Source: Archivesica marissinica (Eukaryota > Mollusca > Bivalvia > Venerida > Vesicomyidae). Taken from it: 64,000 nt of DNA. The notes beneath the pieces are model-generated. The model saw only the letters and a list, made by a program, of their open reading frames with translations, ran no database searches and was not told where the DNA came from. A program made the position numbers and the translations under genes. Below are positions 11,921 through 23,465 of this stretch, piece by piece; the first letter of the stretch is position 1; each line of letters opens with the position of its first letter. The DNA is taken from assembly GCA_014843695.1 (NCBI GenBank), contig CM026393.1, forward strand, positions 6,472,033-6,536,032, given 5' to 3'.

Positions 11921-13737
11921 TGAATGTTCGATAAGAGATGTGTCTGATAACATATCTAAATGTTCGATAAGAGATGTGTCTGATAACATATGTAAATGTT
12001 TGGTAAGAGATATGTTTGATAGCATATCTAAATGTTTGATAAGAGATGTGTCCGATAACATATCTGAATGTTTGTTAAGAGATGTGTCTGATAACATATC
12101 TAAATGTTTGATAAGAGATGTGTCTGATAACATATCTAAATGTTTGATAAGAGATGTGTCTGATAACATATCTAAATGTTCGATAAGAGATGTGTCTGAT
12201 AACATATGTAAATGTTTGGTAAGAGATGTGTTTGATAACATATCTAAATGTTTGATAAGAGATGTGTTTGATAACATATCTAAATGTTTGATAAGAAATG
12301 TATATGATAACATATCTGAATGTTCGATAAGAGATGTGTCTGATAACATATCTGAATGTTTGATAAGAGATGTGTCTGATAACTCCGAATGTTCGATATG
12401 AGATGTGTCTGATAACTCTGATTGTTTGATAAGAGATGTGTCTGATAACTCTGAATGTTCGATAAGAGATGTGTCCGATAACTCTGAATGTTCGATAAGA
12501 GATGTGTCTGATAACTCTGATGTTCGATAAGAGATGTGTCTGATAACTCTGGATGTTCGATAAGAGATGTGTCTGATAACTCTGAATGTTCGATAAGAGA
12601 TGTGTCTGATAACTCTGAATGTTCGATAAGAGATGTGTCTGATAACTCTGAATGTTCGATAAGAGATGTGTCTGATAACTCTGATGTTCGATAAGAGATG
12701 TGTCTGATAACTCTGGATGTTCGATAAGAGATGTGTCTGATAACTCTGAATGTTCGATAAGAGATGTGTCCGATAACTCTGAATGTTCGATAAGAGATGT
12801 GTCTGATAACTCTGATGTTCGATAAGAGATGTGTCTGATAACTCTGGATGTTCGATAAGAGATGTGTCTGATAACTCTGAATGTTCGATAAGAGATGTGT
12901 CTGATAACTCTGAATGTTCGATAAGAGATGTGTCTGATAACTCTGAATGTTCGATAAGAGATGTGTCTGATAACTCTGATGTTCGATAAGAGATGTGTCT
13001 GATAACTCTGGATGTTCGATAAGAGATGTGTCTGATAACTCTGAATGTTCGATAAGAGATGTGTCTGATAACTCTGAATGTTCGATAATAGATGTGTCTG
13101 ATAACTCTGAATGTTCGATAAGAGATGTGTCTGATCACTCTGAATGTTTGATAATAGATGTGTCTGATAACTCTGAATGTTTGATAATAGATGTGTCTGA
13201 TAACTCTGAATGTTCGATAATAGATGTGTCTGATAACTCTGATTGTTCGATAAGAGATGTGTCTGATAACTCTGAATGTTTGATAATAGATGTGTCTGAT
13301 AACTCTGATTGTTTGATAAGAGATGTGTCTGATAACTCTGAATGTTCGATAATAGATGTGTCTGATAACTCTGAATGTTTGATAATAGATGTGTCTGATA
13401 ACTCTGAATGTTCAATAATAGATGTGTCTGATAACTCTGAATGTTTGATAATAGATGTGTCTGATAACTCTGAATGTTCGATAATAGATGTGTCTGATAA
13501 CTCTGAATGTTTGATAATAGATGTGTCTGATAACTCTGATTGTTTGATAAGAGATGTGTCTGATAACTCTGAATGTTCGATAATAGATGTGTCTGATAAC
13601 TCTGATTGTTTGATAAGAGATGTGTCTGATAACTCTGAATGTTCGATAATAGATGTGTCTGATAACTCTGATTGTTCGATAATAGATGTGTCTGATAACT
13701 CTGATTGTTTGATAAGAGATGTGTCTGATAACATATC
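11921..13737. repeat. 36/33-bp minisatellite, about 54 copies
   Basis: The first 12-13 units are 36 bp (ATAAGAGATGTGTCTGATAA plus CATATCTAAATGTTCG); later units are 33 bp with CTCTGAAT in place of CATATCTAAAT. A block with TCTGATGTTCG then TCTGGATGTTCG recurs near 12516, 12681, 12815 and 12977, a higher-order repeat of about 134-165 bp. It ends about 115 bp before the last NTR exon. Confidence 0.95.
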
Positions 13738-13851
13738 TAGGAGAAATATCAGCCAGTTTAAAAATTAAATTGTCGAGGAATGTAAGGGATCACTCAGTAT
13801 TAATGTAAATATCTAACTGTGTCTTATTACTGATGTTTCTCCATATTTTAG

Positions 13852-14087
13852 AGACACGAGCCATTATTTTCACAAATGATGATGCCCTCTTTACGAAGAA
13901 TAAAGATGAGATTGCTTTGGATGATGGAGACACAGTGGTACTATTTTCACTAGAGCAAGAGATCATAATAAGACAACTGGCTACTAGAAGAAATTTGTGT
14001 AGAAAGCTTAAGCGATTAAGACGATCTGGCAGACCAGGTAGTCAATTGAAACTTCAGAGACTTAGACGAAAATATGGAGTTTTGTAA
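13852..14087 (+). CDS. NTR-module protein, terminal coding exon
   Basis: The exon starts after CATATTTTAG, the G of the previous exon plus AG gives Glu, and the frame runs to TAA at 14085-14087. It encodes about 78 residues (ETRAIIFTNDDALF at the start). The sixth NTR cysteine is in RRNLCRKLKRLRR, and a long Arg/Lys-rich tail follows to the C-terminal RRKYGVL. The basic tail suggests binding to heparan sulfate or the extracellular matrix, by analogy with sFRPs. No clear AATAAA was seen in the first few hundred bases after the stop. Confidence 0.72.
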
Positions 14088-14216
14088 AGAAAATCTGTTA
14101 AGCAAAATAGTTTACATATATACGCATACTGGTCATGTGTACTGGTTACTCACAATGTTCACAGGTACTCTTATGTTCAGAGATGAATATTCATCATGTT
14201 TTATGGGAATTGTTTA

Positions 14217-14462
14217 AAACTTCATTTATTTTACAACGATTGCGAAGCAAGTTCTAACAACTTATATTAATCACTCTCGTTGGCACGGATGAAAGCGAAA
14301 ATGTGGTCATTCGTGTGGGAGGAAACCGGAGTACCCGGAGAAAACCCACCTGTCCGATCTGGCGACCACCGTACCATCTCACATACTTCCCAGTCCGAGG
14401 ATCGAACCTGGGTTGCATTGGTGAGAAGCGAGCACGCTAACCACTGCACTAATCGGACAGCC
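14217..14462 (-). mobile_element. SINE family B copy
   Basis: Reverse complement of family B: body GGAGGAAACCGGAGTACC, box B as GGATCGAACC, box A as GCTAACCACTGCACTAATC. It starts about 130 bp after the NTR stop codon and may be in the 3' UTR. Confidence 0.85.
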
Positions 14463-14972
14463 AATTGGCAGGGAATTGTTAACTTAGCAGACATGTTGCA
14501 TACCGGTAGTTCTATTCATGTAAGATTGTATTTCTAAGCATCATACTGTATTATAAATGGCCATTCCGAATTATATATCCCAGAATTCATTTACTCTCAT
14601 TTACATCACACAATTCAGATTACACTTTTATGTCACAGTTTCGGATAATTTAGATGATTTCTAGTGATAATTGTTAAAACATGCATGCATTGTTGTGTGC
14701 CAGGAAACCAATGTTGGTATAGTAAAGTGTTTGTATTGCCTGATTCACAAGTCAGTATGATATAGGGTACCCGTAAACATTGTTCTATGTTATAATAGTA
14801 AATATTTTGTTAAAGGAAAAGTGCAATTTTGAGATGTCCATACCGGTAAAATAATGCACCAGCTACAGAATTTCAATGTCAATTTTGTGTAAAAAATCCC
14901 ATACCCTATATTCCACAATACCTTTAACAATACCTACATAGAGCTGCTGTTGCACGACATTGTCTATTCCTA
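14463..14972. other. No recognised feature
   Basis: Unremarkable AT-rich sequence downstream of the NTR gene. It may hold part of its 3' UTR, but no polyadenylation signal is clear. Confidence 0.4.
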
Positions 14973-15164
14973 TACAGTCTACATCCATTATGCCAAAGTC
15001 GGTAATGTCAAATTCTTCGGTTATTTCGAAGTCGGATCAAAGTTCCGTTTTACATATAACTGGTTCTGTTTACCGGTATATCGAATGTCGTTAAGTCAAA
15101 CTTCGGTTATGTCGAAGTATTTTGTTCGGTCCGCCGGAATTCGACATAACGGATGTAGACTGTA
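14973..15164. mobile_element. TIR element with TACAGTCTACATCC ends
   Basis: TACAGTCTACATCC at the left mirrors GGATGTAGACTGTA at the right. The inside has several short TCGAAG / CTTCGG inverted motifs. It is related in its ends to the T family; a partial relative lies at 28755-28990. Confidence 0.75.
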
Positions 15165-15450
15165 TATATTTTATATATGTAATAGTGTGCCTGTTGTTTA
15201 TCAGCATATGGAGATACGAGAAATTGCCGCTTCAGTGGAGTACAGGGTTAAAATAGTTTTTATAATTGTGTTATGTACATGTTGTTCATTGATTAGTAGT
15301 ATAGTGTATTAGTTCTTGAAAATTAAATATCGATGGATACAATTGCATTGTGGGGAATACATGCACGAGATTATGTTGTTTTCAATCTTGGTGGTATAGT
15401 TTGCTGGCTTGAAGGCACACATGCAGTCCAAACATAATGTTCAAAAATTG

Positions 15451-15685
15451 GAAGTTGTGATAGCGCCGTGGTAGCACTTTCGCTTCAGGTGCGAAAGGCC
15501 CGGGAGTTTGAACCCTGCTGGAGCCGTTACAATTGTGCCCTTAAACAAGACATTTAATTTCCACGTTGCCTCTTCTCTATCCCTTGTGGCGATGGATTCC
15601 ACTAGGAATGAGGTTTCGAGAGTGATTAATATAAGTTGTAAGAACTTTTCGCAAATGAGTGAAACTAAATTTGTATAAACTAAAT
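15451..15685 (+). mobile_element. SINE family A copy
   Basis: Head GAAGTTGTGATAGCGCCGTG, box B GGGAGTTTGAACCC, body GATGGATTCCACTAGGAATG, tail AACTAAATTTGTATAAA. Confidence 0.8.
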
Positions 15686-15727
15686 AACTTTTTCAATTTC
15701 TAACCAGGTTAGTATCCTGTAATGTGT

Positions 15728-15970
15728 AGTCTGATTAACTCGGTGATTAGCACGTTCACTTCTCACCAATGCAACCCTGGTTTGATCCTCGAAACGGAAA
15801 GTATATGAGATGGTACAGTGGTCACCAGATCAGACAAGTGGGTTTTCTCAGAGTACTCCGGTTTCCTCCTACATGAATGACCACATATACGCCTCCATCC
15901 GCGCCAACGAAAGTGATTAATATAAGTTGTTAAAACTTGTTTTTCAATCATTGTAAAATTAGGTAAGTTT
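15728..15970 (+). mobile_element. SINE family B copy (diverged)
   Basis: Head GTCTGATTAACTCGGTGATT, body GTACTCCGGTTTCCTCCTAC, and ATTAATATAAGTTGTTAAAA before the tail. Confidence 0.75.
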
Positions 15971-16590
15971 ATGCTATTACAGAAATGGTATTGCCCATAA
16001 TAACCATATTACCGGAGTGGTTCGGTAACGAAATCCAATCTTTTTAACGTTTATAATGTACTTGAATTCTATATATCATCAGCAGCCATTTCCGGACACC
16101 ACATGTTTCCAATTTGTTAAATGACATCATTGCTGTCAGTAGCAGGTACTTATTTTGTAACGCAAACAATCTAATGGTTGACTTTACAAGGTCACATGTC
16201 AATCATGTGACAATACCGGAAAACAACATTTCTGGTACATGAAATTTGATTGGGTGTCCGTTTGAAACATATGTTCTTTTTTTGACTCCATGTTGAATTC
16301 ACGTGCGAGTGAAATTGTGGTTTTATTTTAAAAGATGTTATGCAATCTGAGTTTAGTGAAGCGTATAAATGCAAGAATGATCACTTTACATATTAACATT
16401 ATTTCATCTGCTATAAAAGAGAGGGATTAGAAGTTATTCACATTCAAACCTTAGGTGACCGAACACCGGTACGCCCATGGTATCTGATTTTGCTTACTGT
16501 GTAGCTCCATTTCTCAGTAACTCTCACAATACCAAAGAAATGGATGTGTATAAATCACTCTTAACACGTTTTATTAAAAATGAATAAAAC
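15971..16590. other. No recognised feature
   Basis: Single-copy-looking AT-rich sequence between SINE B and the 42-bp array. No exon, RNA gene or repeat was recognised. Confidence 0.4.
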
Positions 16591-16599
16591 ATTCTTGCG

Positions 16600-17222
16600 T
16601 TATTTCATTGGATAACTGAGTAAATTTTCTTCATCTGTTAGGAAATATTTCATTGGATAACTGAGTAAACCGTTATCTGTTAGGAAATATTTCATTGGAT
16701 AACTGAGTAAATTTTCTTCATTTGTTAGGGAGTATATCATTGGATAACTGAGTAAACCTTCAACTGTTATGGAGTATTTCATTGGATAACTGAGTAAGCT
16801 GTTATCTGTTAGGAAATATTTCATTGGATAACTGAGTAAATTTTCTTCATTTGTTAGGGAGTATATCATTGGATAACTGAGTAAACCTTCAACTGTTATG
16901 GAGTATTTCATTGGATAACTGAGTAAACCTTGAACTGTTATGGAGTATTTCATTGGATAACTGAGTAAACCTTGATCTGTTATGGAGTATTTCATTGGAT
17001 AACTGAGTAAACCTTGAACTGTTATGGAGTATTTCATTGGATAACTGAGTAAACCTTGAACTGTTATGGAGTATTTCATTGGATAACTGAGTAAACCTTG
17101 AACTGTTATGGAGTATTTCATTGGATAACTGAGTAAACCTTCAACTATTATGGAGTATTTCATTGGATACATGTAGTTACGTAAACCGTTCATCTGTTTG
17201 GGAGTATTTTCATTGGATAGCT
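16600..17222. repeat. 42-bp minisatellite, about 15 copies
   Basis: The unit contains TTTCATTGGATAACTGAGTA plus a variable part (AACCTTGAACTGTTATGGAG, or a TTTTCTTCATTTG version). Single decayed TTTCATTGG motifs recur to the right (about 17540-17740), perhaps remains of a larger old array. Confidence 0.92.
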
Positions 17223-17991
17223 GAGAAAACTTGATCCCTAAAGCTGTAGCATCATTATGCCATGTTTGGAAACAAATGAATTCAGTTTGTAAATATCAAG
17301 TACCGGTATGCACAGTGGCAATCATGTGCCATATGACTGCTTGCACACACGTACCCCCAGTATCGCTACTCGTGAAATCACCACGTACAACAGGTTGGCA
17401 AGTGATAGTAAAACATGCATTTAGTAATCCTTGATTTGATTGGCTATCAGTTTTGTGTGTGTAAAATTATGCAAGGTTAACATTTGTGTGAAATTAATAG
17501 AGGAAGTCTCCTACTTACCAAGTTGAATAGTACACCGAGTTTCATTGGCTAGTAAATAAATCGGGGAATTTCATTGGGTGCAGCACTAGTTAATAAAATA
17601 AGATTTGCAATTTCATTGGATAGCTGATTTGCGTTCAATAGCCGAGACTGTTACAGTGGTCTCGTACTCTGATTGTATAATACACAACGTATTACCGGTA
17701 CTGGACAGGAGGCAAGATGACACAACAGTTTCATTGGACAGCTGATAAAACTTTCTGCCAATAACTGAGACTTATAAAATGGTACTGCTACACCTCCACT
17801 CAATGAGTGTCCATGCGGCAAGGGGTGTAGAGTGTTAAGACAAATATCCCGGCAATCGTGACTGCGAGAAATGTATCGGGCAGTCTTGACTAGGAGGATG
17901 TCCTTGCTTCCAAGGAATGTCCCTGGCAATCATGAATATTGTATTTCTTCAGTTTAAAGCATTGAGAGTGGTGAAGCAGTCTATATGAAAC

Positions 17992-18170
17992 TTGTGAGTA
18001 CCGGGTATTTGTTGTGAGTACCGGGTATTTGTTGTGAGTACCGGGTATTTGTTGTGAGTACCGGGTATTTGTTGTGAGTACCGGGTATTTGTTGTGAGTA
18101 CCGGGTATTTGTTGCGAGCACCGGGTATTTGTTGCGAGTACCGGGTATTTGTTGTGAGTACCGGGTATTT
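17992..18170. repeat. 20-bp minisatellite, 9 copies
   Basis: The unit is GTGAGTACCGGGTATTTGTT. It is nearly perfect. Confidence 0.95.
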
Positions 18171-18480
18171 ACTTAAAGATAAATATTGAGTACACAATCT
18201 TTCTTGCACTTGCTTATGGCCACGCCTATTTATTTTTCCAAGTAGTCAATATTGTATATAATAATTATAGCATATTATCGCATCATTTTCTATCATAAAA
18301 ACACTTGTCAGCCTAAAATAAAATGACATGTATTTGTTTGTTTCTGTGCCTGATGGAATATTATTTCACTTATGAACATGGAAAGCTATTATTATCACTT
18401 GTGCCTATCATGATAATACATGTAATGATTTCAATGTTCATTCTGTGTAATATAATGCGATCATACACTGAAACAAATAA

Positions 18481-18715
18481 GTCCGCCTCCGTGGTCGAGT
18501 GGTTAAGGTCGCTGACTTGTATACCACTGTAACCTATCATCACTGATGGTCACGGGTTCGAGCCCCGCTCAGACCGTGTCTCATTTATATGAAAAAGTTA
18601 GCAGTTTCTTACGGAGCCTGCCCAGGAAAGGTGTTGTTAGGTAAAACTGCCCGCCGGCGATATAGCCCAAAATGGTGCTGATGCAGACGTAAAACCCGAA
18701 ATATAACATAAATGA
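18481..18715 (+). mobile_element. SINE family D copy (tRNA-Ser/Leu-like head)
   Basis: The head has box A GTGGTCGAGTGGTTAAGG, a long variable arm and box B GGGTTCGAGCCCC. The body contains GGAGCCTGCCCAGGAAAGG and CCGCCGGCGATATAGCCC. The 3' end of the tRNA part does not pair well with the start, so it is a SINE, not a tRNA gene. A second copy is at 53470-53730. Confidence 0.85.
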
Positions 18716-18848
18716 AACAAATAAATACCCCCTTAATCTTCCTTAGATGTCAAACCCCTCGCGGGGATGTAGTTGTATTCCTTCAGTAATTGAACTCAAT
18801 TTCCACACTTACTGGCTTTTCCCGTTGATAGGTAGTGCCTATTTCATA

Positions 18849-19069
18849 TTAACCCTTAACCTGCCGGATCATTTGGACGGAATGTGCAAACAGGATAGAT
18901 CTAGATCAGCCGTGGCTAATCAGGATCTATGTTATTTGCTATTCAGACAGTGTTTTAGTGTGTTAACAGCGTAGAGCCTGATTGGACGGCACACATTCTG
19001 TGCCATCTGATCTGGCTTTATGCTGTTTACATAAGTGACTTTAGTCGTGATTGGCAGGTTACGGGTTAA
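18849..19069 (+). mobile_element. M2 MITE
   Basis: TTAACCC...CCTGCCGG at the left and TTGGCAGGTTACGGGTTAA at the right, with an M2 core (GCCTGATTGGACGGCAC, CTGATCTGGCTTTATGCTG). It shares its right TTAA with the next element. Confidence 0.75.
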
Positions 19070-19307
19070 CCCATTCAACACCAAGTAACTGAAATGGACT
19101 GGTCCATGATCAGTTTTTAGACCAATAAATTAATACGAAAATTACATTTGGACCAGTTCATTTATCAAAATGGGTAATTTTGTCTAAAATAGTAATATTA
19201 CTGGCAAAAAGTGCAGATCCTGATGAGACGGCTCGTCACGAGCCGGCTCATCTGGATCTACACTTTTTGTAAGCCTATTTAGAGGTCTGTGGTGTTGAAA
19301 GGGTTAA
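19066..19307 (+). mobile_element. M1 MITE
   Basis: TTAACCCATTCAACACCAAG to GTGTTGAAAGGGTTAA, with the inner hairpin GGCTCGTCACGAGCC. It abuts the previous M2 copy at one shared TTAA. Confidence 0.82.
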
Positions 19308-19564
19308 TGTTGTATGCAATAATGTAGTAGCAGCTAACTGTTAAGTCATTGTATTTAGCTTATTTGTAATGCTTGTAATATAATTACTTACAATGCTTTG
19401 TATTATTAATTGCTTGTATAAACTATTAATCTGTGTTGTGTGGAATATGTTCATTTTACCCATGCTTATTGTCAGTGCCGCAAGCAAGTTTCGTTGTCAC
19501 CATGATCTACTGAAGATCACTATTGGCATTATTTGGTCAGATTTGTTATCGATTGCTAGCAATC

Positions 19565-19955
19565 TGTTACCCGTAAACTGCCGAATAAATTGAAGTGTTA
19601 AAGTGTGCAAACAACATAGATCCTGATCAGCCGTGGTGCAACACTATTCAGACAAGTGTTTTAGCTCCACTGTCCGAATAGCAAACAACATAGATCCTGA
19701 TCAGCCGTGGTGCAACGCTATTCAGACAAGTGTTTTAGCTCCACTGTCCAAATAGCAAACAGCATAGAGCCTGATCAGCCGTGGTGCAACGCTATTCAGA
19801 CAAGTGTTTTAGCTCCACTGTCCGAATAGCAAACAGCATAGAGCCTGATCAGCTGTGGTGCAACGCTATTCAGACAAGTGTTTTAGCTCCACTGTCCGAA
19901 TAGCAAACAGCCTGATCAGATGGCACATTATGAGCTCTATGCTATTTGCAAAAGC
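19565..19955 (+). mobile_element. M2 MITE with amplified core
   Basis: Starts like an M2 left end (GTTACCCGTAAACTGCCGAA). The core with CAGACAAGTGTTTTAGCTCC is repeated in tandem about four times with a 74-bp period. Confidence 0.7.
19597..19915. repeat. 74-bp tandem repeat, about 4 copies, within M2
   Basis: CAGCCGTGGTGCAAC occurs near 19628, 19702 and 19776, and a variant (CAGCTGTGGTGCAAC) near 19850. The units carry GCAAACAACATAGATCC or GCAAACAGCATAGAGCC variants, both found in single M2 copies. Confidence 0.85.
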
Positions 19956-20214
19956 GTAAATACATTTTGTTGCATCAGCCTCGGGTTGCAGGGACGCATT
20001 ACTACATTGTGTAATTGTGCAGTAGATGACTTCATGGAGTTACAGCCCTCTGTTTTTATGCCCCTGGACTCGGCTAGCCGAGAGGTAGTATTCGGGCAGT
20101 TTATCACCATTATTTTTGTGGTCTCAATTTCTACAGTTCTCTTCCAAGAAAATGAAATTGGGTATAAATCTTCAAGTGTACATAATGTCGGTATGTTCAG
20201 GTCTGATAACTGTT

Positions 20215-20990
20215 TCCAGAGTTATCCCCTTTCTAGGTGTTTCTAGTTAGGCCCTCTAGTTGTTCCTAGAATTATCCCCTCTAGTTGTTACTAGAGTTAT
20301 CTCCTCTCTAGTTGCTTCTCGAGTTATCCCCTCTAGTTGCTTATAGAGTTATCCCCTCTAGTTGCTTAGAGTTATCACCTCTCTAGTTGCTTCTAGAGTT
20401 ATCCCTCTAGTTGTTTCTAGAGTTATCCCCTCTCTAGTTGTTGTTTCTAGAGCTATCCCCTCTCTAATTGCTTCTAGAGTTATCCCCTCTTTAGTTGTTA
20501 CTAGAGTTATCCCCTCTCTGTTGCTTCTAGAGTTATCCCCTCTCTAGTTGTTTCTAGTTAGCCTCTCTCTAGTTGTTCCTAGAATTATCCCCTCTAGTTG
20601 CTTCTAGAGTTATCCCCTCTTTAGTTGTTACTAGAGTTATCCCCTCTAGTTGTTACTAGAATTATCCCCTCTCTAGTTACTTCTAGAGTTATCCCCTCTA
20701 GTTGTTACTAGAGTTATCCCCTCTCTAGTTGCTTCTAGAGTTATCCCCTCTCTAGTTGCTTCTATAGTTATCCCCTCTTTAGTTGTTACTAGAGTTATCC
20801 CCTCTATAGTTGCTTCTAGAGTTATCCCCTCTTTAGTTGCTTCTAGAGTTATCCCCTCTCTAGTTGTTTCTAGAGTTATCCCCTCTCTAGTTGCTTTGAG
20901 TTATCCCCTCTTTAGTTGTTACTAGAGTTATCCCGTCTCTAGTTGCTGCTAGAGTTATTCCCTCTTTAGTTGTTTCTAGAGTTTAGTTGT
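20215..20990. repeat. About 27-bp minisatellite, near 28 copies
   Basis: The unit is AGAGTTATCCCCTCTCTAGT plus TGCTTCT or TGTTACT. Lengths vary from about 22 to 30 bp. CTCTAG and TCTAGA sites give internal dyads. Confidence 0.9.
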
Positions 20991-21000
20991 CCTATCTCCT

Positions 21001-21385
21001 GACACCTGGCTTCACTAGTTACTCAATGCTCCGGTAAATCTGACACCTGGCTTCACTAGTTACTCAATGCTCCGGTACACACAGACGGATATGTAATCCA
21101 GTGGTAACACGCTGAACTGGTAATCCAGGGATCGCAGGTTCGATCCCCCGTCTGACCCTAATAAAATTAACAGGCTTTCAGATGGGACGTTAAACTGAGG
21201 TCTCGTGTTGGTGCTTTACACCGTGCACATAAAAGAACCAGAGGAGACTCTGGAATGGGTCTCTGTCTGTATCATTGCACTATCCTCCAAAAATCTAAAA
21301 TGACTAATCTCTTCAGGAGGCGTAGCTCATACTCCAGTAAATCTCCTGACACCTCGCTTCAATAGTTACTCAATGCTCCGGTAAA
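21001..21385. repeat. 41-bp repeat, two adjacent copies plus one after SINE C
   Basis: GACACCTGGCTTCACTAGTT starts at 21001 and 21042; a third copy (GACACCTCGCTTCAATAG) starts at 21347, directly after the SINE C copy. It may be the tail of a SINE C subfamily, so the pattern may reflect stacked insertions. Confidence 0.75.
21080..21338 (+). mobile_element. SINE family C copy
   Basis: tRNA-like head ATGTAATCCAGTGGTAACAC and box B AGGTTCGATCCCC. The body has CAGATGGGACGTTAAACTGA and AAGAACCAGAGGAGACTCTG, the tail CTATCCTCCAAAAATC. Confidence 0.88.
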
Positions 21386-21437
21386 AGATGTTGTTTTATA
21401 CATCCTTGTCAAGTCCACCTATCATTGCATTCTTTAA

Positions 21438-21530
21438 CAATAACATTTACATCTAGTATCAATCGTGTATTGTGATCTAGAATAACATTTACATCTAGTA
21501 TCAATCTTGTATTGCAATCTAAAATAACAT
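21438..21530. repeat. 43-bp repeat, 2-3 copies
   Basis: AATAACATTTACATCTAGTA recurs twice, followed by a decayed third AATAACATTCAACTC. Confidence 0.75.
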
Positions 21531-21844
21531 TCAACTCTAAAACAAATTATCTACAAACAAAAACAAAATGGTGAATCAATAGTGGCCACATGATGGCGGG
21601 GAAATGGTACCTTGAAGCAATGTCTGGTTCACTCTCATCAATCCCCCAACACAAGTTCTTAAAGCCCGTACGGTACATTTTTCTTGCCTTGTGGAAGTAA
21701 TTTCATGCATATAAAGTATCGTATATCTGCATTGTTGTGACGGCTGCTATTTTAATTAACAGTTTCATTTAGTACATTCATCTTTTGTATAAAAATATAA
21801 CATATATCACAGAAAACACATTTTGTAATAATCGTACCTAGGAC

Positions 21845-22053
21845 CAACCGATCTCGGACAATACTGACCAAACACTAGAGTGACCGATCTCGGACAATAC
21901 TGACCAAACACTAGAGTGACAGATCTCGGACAATACTGACCAAACACTAGAGTGACGATCTCGGACAATACTGACCAAACACTAGAGTGACAGATCTCGG
22001 ACAATACTGACCAAACACTAGAGTGACAGATCTCGGACAATACTGACCAAACA
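21845..22053. repeat. 36-bp minisatellite, 6 copies
   Basis: The unit has GATCTCGGACAATACTGACC then AAACACTAGAGTGACA. One unit is two bases shorter. Confidence 0.93.
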
Positions 22054-22166
22054 CCAGTAGATACAGTACACCCACACGCACATTGTTTATACACACTATA
22101 CAAGTACTCCCGAGTAAATGACATCATTACCAATGCACAGTACCGTGATGATGGCATAATTACCTA

Positions 22167-22725
22167 TGCACGTTATGCGAACAGTGCACCATTTCCCGTG
22201 CATGGTATATGAACAATGCATTATCTCCCATGCAGGGTATATGACCAATGCACCATCTCCCATGCATGGTATATGAACAATGCATCATCTCCCATGCATG
22301 GTATATGAACAATGCTTTATCTCCCATGCAGGGTATATGACCAATGCACCATCTCCCATGCATGGTATATGAACAATGCATCATCTCCCATGCAGAGTAT
22401 ATGAACAATGTATTGTCTCCCATGCAGGGTATATGACCAATGCACCATCTCCCATGCATGGTATATGAACAATGCATTATCTCCCATGCAGAGTATATGA
22501 ACAATGTATTGTCTCCCATGCAGGGTATATGAACAGTACACCAGTTCCCATGCATGGTATATGAACAATGCATTATCTCCCATGCAGAGTATATGAACAA
22601 TGTATTGTCTCCCATGCAGGGTATATGAACAGTACACCAGTTCCCATGCATGGTATATGAACAATGCATTATCTCCCATGCAGAGTATATGATCAATGTA
22701 TTGTCTCCCATGCATGGTATATGAA
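22167..22725. repeat. 32-bp minisatellite, about 17 copies
   Basis: The unit contains GTATATGAACAATGCATTAT and CTCCCATGCATGG. GCATGG / GCAGGG / GCAGAG variants alternate in a block pattern of two to three units. Confidence 0.92.
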
Positions 22726-23056
22726 CATTGTCCATGGATGGAATTATGTGCAATACATCATTGTCCATGGATGGAATTATGTGCAATACATCATTGTCCA
22801 TGGATGGAATTATGTGCAATGCATCATTGTCCATGGATGGAATTATGTGCAATGCATTATTGTCCATGGATGGAATTATGTGCAATGCATCATTGTCCAT
22901 GGATGGAATTATGTGCAATACATCATTGTCCATGGATGGAATTATGTGCAATGCATCATTGTCCATGGATGGAATTATGTGCAATGCAACATTGTCCATG
23001 GATGGAATTATGTGCAATGCATCATTGTCCATGGATGGAATTATGTGCAATACATC
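22726..23056. repeat. 33-bp minisatellite, 10 copies
   Basis: The unit contains TCCATGGATGGAATTATGTG plus CAATGCATCATTG. It directly follows the previous array and shares short ATGNATGG words with it, so the two may be related. Confidence 0.93.
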
Positions 23057-23320
23057 TGCGCAAAATATTGATAAAAAAAACCGATAACAATAAGTTACAT
23101 AGAACCAAATTTCTAATCGGTCACCTGTGCTTTATAATACTTGAATCCACAATAACCACCCCATATTCATATCATCTGTTAATACATTTTATTTTATGTT
23201 TTCCAATGAAATATAGAAATTTATCAGTTATTTCACGGGTTAAAGGCAAATTGATAGATAAACATCTGGAATAAATTGCAATAACACTTGTGCATGTTTC
23301 AAACAAATAATTAAATGTTA

Positions 23321-23408
23321 TACAGTCAAACCTGCCTTAAGCAGCCAGCCAAGGGAATCAGAGAAAGTGGCTGCTTAGCACAGGTGGCTGCTTAATAGAG
23401 GTCAAATA
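23321..23408. mobile_element. T family element, right end lost
   Basis: TACAGTCAAACCTGCCTTAA at the left, then the GGCTGCTTAGCACAGG pattern. No closing inverted end. Confidence 0.65.
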
Positions 23409-23465
23409 TATAAAACTGCGCCATCAAATAGTACACACTACAGTAGTATTATTAATCCTGAGCTG

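Larger units (their letters stand above)
6941..14087 (+). other. Gene locus: NTR-module secreted protein (sFRP-like), 3' part with three exons
   Basis: Exons 6941-7019, 9512-9658 and 13852-14087 all have AG/GT borders and join in one frame (462 nt, 153 residues plus stop). The joined product has exactly six cysteines in the order CxxC, C, CxC, C. That is the spacing of the NTR module of secreted frizzled-related proteins, which bind and modulate Wnt signals outside the cell. The C-terminus is strongly basic (many Arg/Lys after the last Cys), as in heparin-binding sFRP tails. The first exon begins at a codon boundary, so a signal peptide and any frizzled domain must lie in upstream exons that I did not find in 1-6940 and that are probably outside the window. 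Both introns are dominated by minisatellites. Alternatives are a netrin-like or PCPE-like NTR protein. The gene itself is well supported; the sFRP subclass is inference. Confidence 0.7.

Noticed and set aside
11873..13768. Open frames of 200 to 450 residues in several frames
   Set aside because: 33/36-bp array inside an intron of the NTR gene; not coding.
14280..14537. Small protein genes of 60 to 90 residues over SINE B and SINE A copies
   Set aside because: The frames follow SINE consensus sequence in either orientation and recur wherever the SINE occurs.
18481..18575. Functional tRNA-Ser/Leu gene
   Set aside because: Boxes A and B are present but the acceptor arms do not pair well, and the same head plus body recurs at 53470-53730, so it is a SINE.
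21080..21160. Functional tRNA genes at other box A/box B sites
   Set aside because: All sit at the head of repeated SINE bodies with decayed stems.
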